From Neolentinus lepideus HHB14362 ss-1 (Eukaryota > Basidiomycota > Agaricomycetes > Gloeophyllales > Gloeophyllaceae), in assembly GCA_001632425.1 (NCBI GenBank), contig KV425607.1, positions 1 through 62,788 of the forward strand: 62,788 nt of DNA, written 5' to 3'. Under the pieces are notes generated by a model that was not told the DNA's origin, made no database searches, and was given only the letters and a program-made list of their open reading frames with translations. Made by a program: the position numbers and the translations under genes. Shown here piece by piece: positions 55,492 through 62,788 of the stretch (its first letter is position 1; each line of letters begins with the position of its first letter).

Positions 55492-56634
55492 TTCGTGTTG
55501 CACGAGCTACTAGGACTCATGCTATTTGGATGTATATGGAGTCTTAATATTCGCCCGCCGTCAATATCCCGCACTCTTCTATGAAAGTGTCGAATCCCTC
55601 GCCTGCCTGCTGCTGGTGTCCATGCACTTGCAATGTTTGTCGGAAGCAGGAAAGCCAAAATCGCGGTTCGTCCGTCGCCTGCTGCAAGCACAAGTCCTTG
55701 TAGTCACGTTTTCTATTCCTATTTCTCAACCTGGTTCGTTGGTCTTCACGCAGTCAATCCCCACATTATACCCCCGCATCAAGTCAGTATAGCAGCAGAT
55801 AGCACTCCTGTTTCCCCCGTCCTGCAATCTTTTCTCCTACACGTCGTCGTTCGGACAACACACGTCCTCGTCCCCACCTTCATTTGTCTGTATTTCATTT
55901 CCTTCTACTCCTCCATTCAATCAAGTGATCGATGCAGTCCATAGCTATACAATGCCCTTTCTATTACATTTCTCGTTATATCGCCTTTGACGTGCGTCGT
56001 CTTGTCCGGCCCTCTACATTCTCTGATCCCCGGGACGCTCCCGCATTGATAATCGGCTCTCTTCCATGCAGGGACTTCTTATACAATCTGCCAAGTCTCT
56101 GCTTCCCCTGTCTTTCCCTACCCTCCTTCTCCTCCATGTCGACGAACCGATACGAACAGCAATGACGCACTGCAGTTTCCAAATTCACGGCCGCTTAGCT
56201 TTAATCTCGTTTGATATGTCACGGACCGATGTTTGTTTGCGTTTGTAGTATATAGGCCCGTTATTCTTAAACTCTTCATGATTTCAAATGCCTGTCTGGT
56301 TGCAAGATTGTACCCGAGGATTGCAGCCTTGTGCTTACCTCGGCCTAAGAGTAGTGGTGAAACCGGTGAATCATAAGACGTCCCGTAAGTTGCCGCAGCG
56401 AGCGCGCAGCTATCCATTGTACCTGGTCAGGGTGGCATGATGCATATGACAGAGCACTCATTTGCACCTGCTGTGCAGCGGGAACATGTCTGTTATCGGA
56501 ACGCGTTGTCATTCTGGTCGTAAATATATATAGTATTGGATGTACGAATCACCCTTCTCTTATTTAACTTCACAGCAGTCCCAAGTTGGACGTTCAAATA
56601 GCACGCGATGACCCCCTACTATCACTTACAAACC
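55492..56634. other. Convergent intergenic region
   Basis: 3' flanks of the phosphatase and of the large coiled-coil gene. Only short unsupported frames are seen. Confidence 0.4.
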
Positions 56635-59524
56635 CTACAATGCGCCCACCTCCTGGTTGACATCCGTCCCCGTCTTCTCCCCGTTAGTCTCCTCGTCGTC
56701 CCAAGGACTAAATTTCGGCTTTCGCACGAACCACGAGTGGCGCGGCGCCAGTAACTGCGCCGCAATGCCCGAGACATGGGGAGGCGACGGCGGGACGTTG
56801 CCAACATCGCACAGGCTCGGCAAGCGTTCAAGACTGGTGTTCGTCGACCCGCCCAGCGCACGCTGCAGCGCCTCCCGTTCCTCTGGCGATGGTGCGAATG
56901 CGCGCGAGAACAGAGAGTTGGCCGTGAGCGGCGTGGAAGGCATGCCGCAGGATGTAAGGCCAGACGGACTAAGAGGGTCGAAAGTGAAGGACGACGATGG
57001 GACAGGGTTCTGGTTGGAAAGCCTTGATCCGATAGGCCCAAACGACCTCTTCCTTCCCAGGCTGAACTCCTTCGCCCCCGGGTTGAGGCCCTTCTTCGGC
57101 TTATCCTGGGACGTTACGGAGAACCAACGGCGGGCGGTTGATGGTTGGGCTTCATGGATCTGTCGCTCGCTGTCAGGCTGTCCGTCCGACAAGGGATCAG
57201 AGTGTGCGCGAATCGGAAACGGTAGATCGGCATGGTCCGGGCCAGGCTGGATGGGCACGTAGCGCTCCCTGGGCGGCGGACGCACTTCGAACGGATCGTG
57301 CTCATCAAAGAACGCACCACCAGCGAGAGAAGTCGGGGAAGTAGTAAATCCACCAGTGTAAGACTGATGTCGAGAAGGAATCCATTCAAGATCAGCAAAA
57401 GCGTCCGAGGTAGGTACCTGTTCGCTGGTAGTCTCGATTGACTGAACCAGACTGTTCGGAATTAGCGTCGCAGAACCATGCAAGATCGATAATTCAGGGG
57501 ACGGCAGGTCAGTGTCGAACGGCGCAAAGTTAGTATGATGTTGAGTCTGCGACAAGGAGGCGATGTCATCATCGAAGATCGAATAGCCCTTGGCGCGCAA
57601 AGCAAGCTGGTTCGAGCTGTCCGCGGACGCATTGAGGTTCGAAATTCCTGCAAGCAACAAGCTGGCTGGCTTCGCCCCCTCCGAGTCCGTCGATACCTGG
57701 CTATGCTCTGATCCACCCTTCGCATGGGCGTGCTGGATCTCAGGCGAGTCTATTTCCGGAGGACCACAGCAAATAGGCGGCCACGCAGCGACCTCCGGCT
57801 CCGTGTGCACAATATGCAGTGGGATGAACGTCCTGTCCTGCTTCCTGATCTCCGCCTGGTCGCGTGCGCGCTGTAGGTGTCCCCTCTCCTTCCCCACCTC
57901 CTCCTCTAGCTCCTTCGTCCTCGCATTCAGCGCCGCAATCACATCCTCCGCCACCTTGATTTCCTTCTTCTTCCCCTCCAGCACCTTCCCCACCTCCTCC
58001 TCCATCTCCACAACGCCCTCCTTGCTACTCACAATCGCACTCTCATCCGACGCCATGCGCTCCTGCAACGCCGAAATCTCCTTGTCCAGAAACGTGAGCC
58101 GCTGCATTGCGCCCTGCTTGGACGCCTCCGCAGCCCTCAGTCTCTTCTCCGCCTCCCTCTTCCCCGCATCCGCGATGCGCTTCGCATCCTCTAGCGTCTT
58201 CGTTCGCGCCTTTAGCTCCATCCTGTTTGCGTCCTCGCCGCGCTTCTTCTCGCGGTGCACGTCAAGGTCCGCTTGCAAGGCGGCGTGCGAATGCGTGGCA
58301 GAGCTCTGAAAGTCAAGTAGCTGCGATCGAGCATCGTCAACTGCAGCCTTGGATGACTCGATCTGCCGCAGGATATCCGCGATCGCGGGCGACTGGTCGA
58401 ATAGAGCTAAGCTTGAAGGGTTACGGGAGAGAATTCTGACCGGGCCTTGTTCGGGTGACGAAGTGGGTTGATAGGTCTGGATGCATTGCGTCGCCACTGG
58501 ACGGTCGCCGTTGATGTGTCGGTAGTCCGAATTGTGCAGAGGCAGAGACGCAGACTTGGGTAGGGGCGGCGGAGTCGAGCTTCGAGCCGGCAGTTGCGTG
58601 GACCGTTCGCGCTGTCTCAGCCTCGGCGGAGAACGCGTAGGCGGCGGAGTAGCGGCGTACGGTAAACCTTTATAGCTACGTTTGTACTATGCTAGTATAG
58701 TAGGCAAAGCGTATACTCACCAATGTATTGATCGGACGGATCCGAAGCCTTTATGTCAAACAAGCCTGACCGACAACCTTCCTCGTCCTTTGTGGCAACG
58801 AGCGAGTCATGCCACCACGATTCGATCGTGCCGCCGCGCCACCAACGACCAAAAATGCCGACGAACCAACTGTCCCAGACTGCGGAGCCAGTGAAGTCCT
58901 CAGCTCGTGTGCTGCGATCGTGCACTGCATTCGCAGGTTTGTTGCCGAGGGGCACGACAGCGGCGACGGTCAAGATACCAAAGTTGTGAAACACATGTTT
59001 CGGTGTGCGAAGAGAGACCTTGGCGCCAGTAGAGAATACGACGGGCGAGGTTTCGATGCCAGTGTGGCGATGGTGGTGTGAGGACGACTTACGGCGAGCG
59101 AGAGTGTAGTGCACTCCGACATCGTCGGAACGGTCGTCGTCAGCGCTGTCGTTGAGACGGCTGAGGTGTTGACGGAAAGACTGTTCGGTGAGGTAGGTCC
59201 TGAACGAGCTCTCGGACGGATTGGTGAGATACGCTGGAGATGAAATGAGTTAGTTGTAGCGTGTGTGCAGGCGCCACGGCGACAATAAGAGCCGAAGAGG
59301 AATGCTTTGAGACATTTATATGCATCAAATGAAGGCAAGATGGACGTCGATTGGACGGATGCTTGCAAAGATAACTCACCGAGCAAGAGCAAGACGATCA
59401 AGGACACGGTGGCGAAAAACATGGACCTGATTTCAACCTGGCCTGGAACGACATACGCAGACCAGTCTCCGAGTGGTTTGTGGTGCGAAAAGAGTACGCT
59501 GAGGCCGCCAAACGAGATACCCAT
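56635..59524 (-). CDS. Large membrane-anchored coiled-coil protein, unknown function
   Basis: Three exons (59380-59524, 58721-59233, 56635-58667) give 896 residues. The N-terminus has hydrophobic segments (MGISFGGLSVLFSHHK; RSMFFATVSLIVLLLL) and probably another near HNFGILTVAAVVPLGN. A Trp-rich patch (WFVGIFGRWWRGG) follows, then a Pro/Ser-rich linker. A long coiled coil (about residues 290-450; EKKRGEDANRMELKARTKTL, EEEVGKVLEGKKKEIKVAED) precedes a long Ser/Pro-rich, probably disordered C-terminal half. I recognise no domain family. The layout suggests a membrane-tethered scaffold, which is inference only. The ATG at 59524 was chosen because it opens the first hydrophobic segment; the frame is open further upstream. 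Confidence 0.7.
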
Positions 59525-62214
59525 GAGGATGGAACGAAACTTGAAAGATGAAACGGGGGTGGCAGGGAGGCCTCGAGGCTTGTCCTTGCGCGCGTGTGCG
59601 GACAGATTTGCAAGGGGACGACAGACGGCGTCCCCAATCCAGCAAAGACAGCGCTGCAAATGCGCAGAAATTCAGAAAATATGTGAGACAGGGAGCGGCG
59701 GCGGTTGAGAAACAAAACAGAAAAGGCGGAATCAGCAGCGCTGCAGCAAACCTCGCCGACGACCCGTTCCGCATCGCCCGGCCACTACCCGGCCAGTCAA
59801 TCACTTCCGGTCACGCCCCGCCGAACTGCCGCCCGTCTCTTTGCCTAAACATTTTCTGCCTTTTCTGACAAGCACTCTATGTTATTTTCCTGCTTTCGTC
59901 TAACTTCCATTCTCTATCAGGCAAATTTTGCGTCGATGCCGCTGCCGTCGTCGCTGGATCGCTCGACGCCGAGGCCTGACTGAGACCTGCCCGTTAGCCG
60001 CTTCATCGCCCGCATCCTCTCTCGCTTGGCGTTTCTGATCTAATTATGCAGGCATGCAGTGCCTAATCAGATGTAAATCCGAATGTTGATTTCTTGCTGA
60101 ACGCCTCGGCTGAGGTGGAGTCCTTGGGCATGTCTCTTCCATGCTTCTTGCTTCCCTGTCATGAGGCCCGCGCAAGTGACTCGAAAGATAAGTTTAATAC
60201 ACACGCAATCCCAGCACCGGCTAGCTGAACTCATTCCTCATTACTCCAGGTCTGTAGACAAACTGCACTTCGAAGAACCCCTCATCTAAGCCCGATCATT
60301 GCTTATCCAGGATACCGTCCGAAGCGCGTCCTCGGTGGTAACGTGCTCTGATAGTCGCATTGAGTGAGCTTCTCATCTCTACTGATTCGTCTTGCGACTG
60401 CAAGATAATCTCCTCATTCTGCTGAGAAACAGGTCAGATGTACTAGCTGATGCAAGGCATGTTGCGCCGATATTCGCCACTGACGGTATCCCAGAAGTAG
60501 GCTATTCATTCGTACGTGCTGCCCGGAAATGTAAGACATCTGGCCCCGGTGTCTGGTCGTGTGAGCATGTCGTAGTAACGTTCCTTCGTTGTCTTCCGCC
60601 CAGCCAAATGCAGGATAGCGAAGCCCGGTCTCTGTAGCGACAAAACTCCGGGTTATGACTGCTATGTATAGAGTACATGCACATATGTTTACGGCCGTCA
60701 TGTCGGGAACATTCCTTCCGCATCATCCCTCTGCGGTCTGACAAGAAAGACGGAGAGCACAGGTGGGGCTCGGGTTTCTCTACCTACCGCAGTTACCCGC
60801 CGTACCCGACATCTCTAAAGCACTTAGGATTTGTTCAAGAGCACATACTTACATCACAGTCTCTGCCTCCATAGTTCCTCCTTTTGTCAAAGAGGATAAC
60901 GTGGAGGAGTTGAAATCTCTGGCACATCCTTGTTGACAATCGAAGATGGTATGCTGCTCTTCACGAATGATTTTTTAATATCAACGATGTTCGAGCGTAC
61001 AGATCAGCACTATGGATGCACCGCTGCCGTTTGGCAGGCGTTCGACCTTCTTGATAAATGGGTCTCCTTCCGGCGATCAGCACTTCGGATACCTGCTTAG
61101 TATTCAGCCATACGTTATCCGCTGTATCTTCGACGATTGTGTTCCCGAGGTTCGATCTGTTTCTGACGACTGTGGCATCGGCCTCTACGTCAATACGCAG
61201 CAGTGAGATGTGCGTAGCGTCAGAATCTCCTTGATGATCCCTGATATTCTATTTATTCGCAGTTCTCCCCATCTGCATGATGCTCGTCCTTCGTCGGGAC
61301 GAAGCTCTGCGTGTGGCAGCAGCCGTCGGCTGGGAACAACTATATCTCATACTACGATCACGCATGTCCTTCTGCTGGGGTTGGGGAGCAGATCAAGACA
61401 AGCGGACTGCAGGAGCCCTCAAGCCTCCACCGCAGGCCTCATGAGACATACCAAGCGATCGGACACTACGTCGATGCCTGACCATCGGATTATTTAGCAT
61501 TCACGAGGGCTAGTGCATCAGCTCTTGTCAATGTCAAATAATCCCATGCTAGCAAACGTGGTTGCCCTAGGTGACTGAAACTCGAGATCACATCCTTCGT
61601 GATCAATGCCAACAGGATCAAGATTAATGAAGCGGTCAAGGTGAGCCATGTGCCGACCCAACAAGGAGGTCGAATAGCGATACTCCACAGTATGGCGAGT
61701 CTTCATTCTAGTTCGGAGGAGTATCGTGCCAGACATCTGTCTAGGGCATCGCTGTTCGGATTCCTCCATTTTCTAGGACTGCTGATTTGCTTCCGAGGAC
61801 ATTCACAATGGCGAATGCGCTGCGGATTTGTCCTGCGCACTGACGGAAATCAATCAACGAGTCCTTGATCAAGTTGGCTATCTGTTCGCCGTAATATCTT
61901 GGTCATTGCGGAAGCTGATTAGATGGTCATCGCAGTGCCGAGTGGACAACTGCTTCTCAGGGCGACCATCTCGGGTGAAGTACTCTTCATCAGCGGGTAT
62001 GATTAAACACTGGCGGTTGTCGGGCGGATTGCGATGGATTAGATATCACTTGCATCGCGGCGCTGTGCTTCTCCCCCTTATCAGTCCAAGATCATTCGTA
62101 GTTTGCGTGGAGCAGTGGCATGAGCGAATCAGCTAATACTTCAACAAACGCAGGGGAGCACTTGAAATCCGAGGACCATGTACATATGCGCAGTCTTTGG
62201 ACAACGCAACGCCC
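59525..62214. other. Gene-poor region
   Basis: Only short frames without recognised motifs (for example 60392-60637, 61518-61769, 61828-62136). I see no RNA gene, repeat array or transposon end that I can support. The left part is the promoter of the large coiled-coil gene. Confidence 0.35.
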
Positions 62215-62788
62215 TCAATGCTCGCACATGTTAAATTCAAGCTCGTACAGCTCCTCGTTCTGCTTGACCACGAAGTTTGCTCTCTCTTTCATCAATTTCT
62301 CCCTCTCTTCCTTAGCCTGTTCCATCGTGATGGCACCTCCCTTGCCAGTGTCGTCAACCTTCAGCCAATCCGTGACCATGCCAAACAACTCGACCGGAAG
62401 GTTTCTCATTGCAGGCGCGCGCTTTAACTCCCGCATGTACCAGTCGTACTGCTGCGGAGGAATGAACGACGTCGAGAGAATTTCCACGGTCGGGTTGATG
62501 AGGAAGAAACAGAGGATCTTGCGATGTCCAGGTTTCGACGGGTCGACCAATTTGAATGACGAAACCCGGTGTTGCCAAATGTTGGGGAAGGCAAGGCATT
62601 TACCTTCTTTCGTCACGACATGTCCTAGTTCCTGATTCAATGGGCCTCCTTTTCCATCGATACCGTACACTTTCAGATACCCTTGGAAGTCGTTCTGCTC
62701 GTACGGAATGTCCGCGTCATCGCACAGCGCCGTGCGGAAGCTCAGCTTCGACTCGGTGACGTTGGATGAATCGTAGTAGTATATCCCC
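62215..62788 (-). CDS. DUF4246 family protein, C-terminal part (cut by window edge)
   Basis: The frame is open from the right edge to TGA 62215-62217 (about 190 codons). It reads IYYYDSSNVTESKLSFRTAL, then LGHVVTKEGKCLAFPNIWQH, FFLINPTVEILSTSFIPPQQ, and a charged helix EQAKEEREKLMKERANFVV. This is the pattern of the C-terminal half of fungal DUF4246 proteins, which are predicted to have a 2-oxoglutarate/Fe(II)-oxygenase-like fold of unknown substrate. The N-terminal half is outside the window, so completeness cannot be judged. Confidence 0.85.
   Translation of the reverse strand, partial: GIYYYDSSNVTESKLSFRTALCDDADIPYEQNDFQGYLKVYGIDGKGGPLNQELGHVVTKEGKCLAFPNIWQHRVSSFKLVDPSKPGHRKILCFFLINPTVEILSTSFIPPQQYDWYMRELKRAPAMRNLPVELFGMVTDWLKVDDTGKGGAITMEQAKEEREKLMKERANFVVKQNEELYELEFNMCEH

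Noticed and set aside
57590..58309. A 239-codon plus-strand open frame
   Set aside because: Antisense of the coiled-coil exon; the Ser/Phe-rich translation is typical of the complement of Lys/Glu-rich coding DNA.
59234..59379. Similarity between the IVAVAPAHT-like translation here and near 6100
   Set aside because: Short, confined to an intron on one side, and not supported by longer DNA identity; probably chance.

Overview
The window is nuclear DNA from a filamentous basidiomycete, most likely an Agaricomycete mushroom. The evidence is dense short introns (about 45-60 bp, with CTAAC/CTGAC-like branch sites), basidiomycete-type P450 clusters, peptidase-inhibitor I66-like beta-trefoil genes, a basidiomycete-type multi-membrane-span protein, and patches of transposon debris. 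All exon structures below were inferred by eye from reading frames and splice signals; nothing was searched or computed.

Layout. 1-252: edge fragment of a transposon-associated protein. 0.8-5.7 kb: convergent P450 pair A(+) / B(-), with B a pseudogene. 6.4-7.4 kb: polyQ bZIP factor. 7.8-9.0 kb: PHS1-type 3-hydroxyacyl-CoA dehydratase. 9.6-13.5 kb: a 27-exon gene encoding two beta-trefoils, an unrecognised middle, and a C-terminal array of 31-residue repeats in which each repeat is its own exon plus a 57-bp intron. 14.3-14.8 kb: divergent single-domain I66-like gene. 15.2-17.2 kb: PPR protein. 17.3-19.7 kb: cohesin kleisin RAD21. 20.2-21.5 kb: MDR oxidoreductase with a 221-bp tandem duplication upstream. 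22.25-23.0 kb: non-autonomous hAT-like element with an exact 8-bp target duplication. 24.0-25.4 kb: low-complexity Ser/Pro protein. 26.2-27.7 kb: second hAT-like element. 28.4-30.25 kb: ~0.3-kb tandem satellite. 30.6-35.3 kb: tandem segmental duplication of a membrane-protein gene, one copy truncated and split by a MITE. 38.6-43.5 kb: second P450 pair in inverted order (B'(+) / A'(-)). 44-47.4 kb: repeats. 47.5-48.5 kb: sulfotransferase-like gene with a nonsense codon. 48.8-50.1 kb: RNA polymerase I subunit RPA43, divergent from PAM16 (50.3-51.0 kb). 53.5-55.5 kb: NIF/PSR-type phosphatase. 56.6-59.5 kb: large membrane/coiled-coil protein. 62.2-62.8 kb: DUF4246 protein running off the right edge.

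How it fits together. Housekeeping genes (PHS1, PPR, RAD21, RPA43, PAM16, phosphatase) form compact, often divergent islands. Between them lie fast-evolving blocks: two P450 cassettes probably derived from one ancestral convergent pair, the trefoil locus, and repeat-rich DNA at 22-38 kb. The strongest candidate for something undescribed is the trefoil plus exon-repeat gene at 9.6-13.5 kb.
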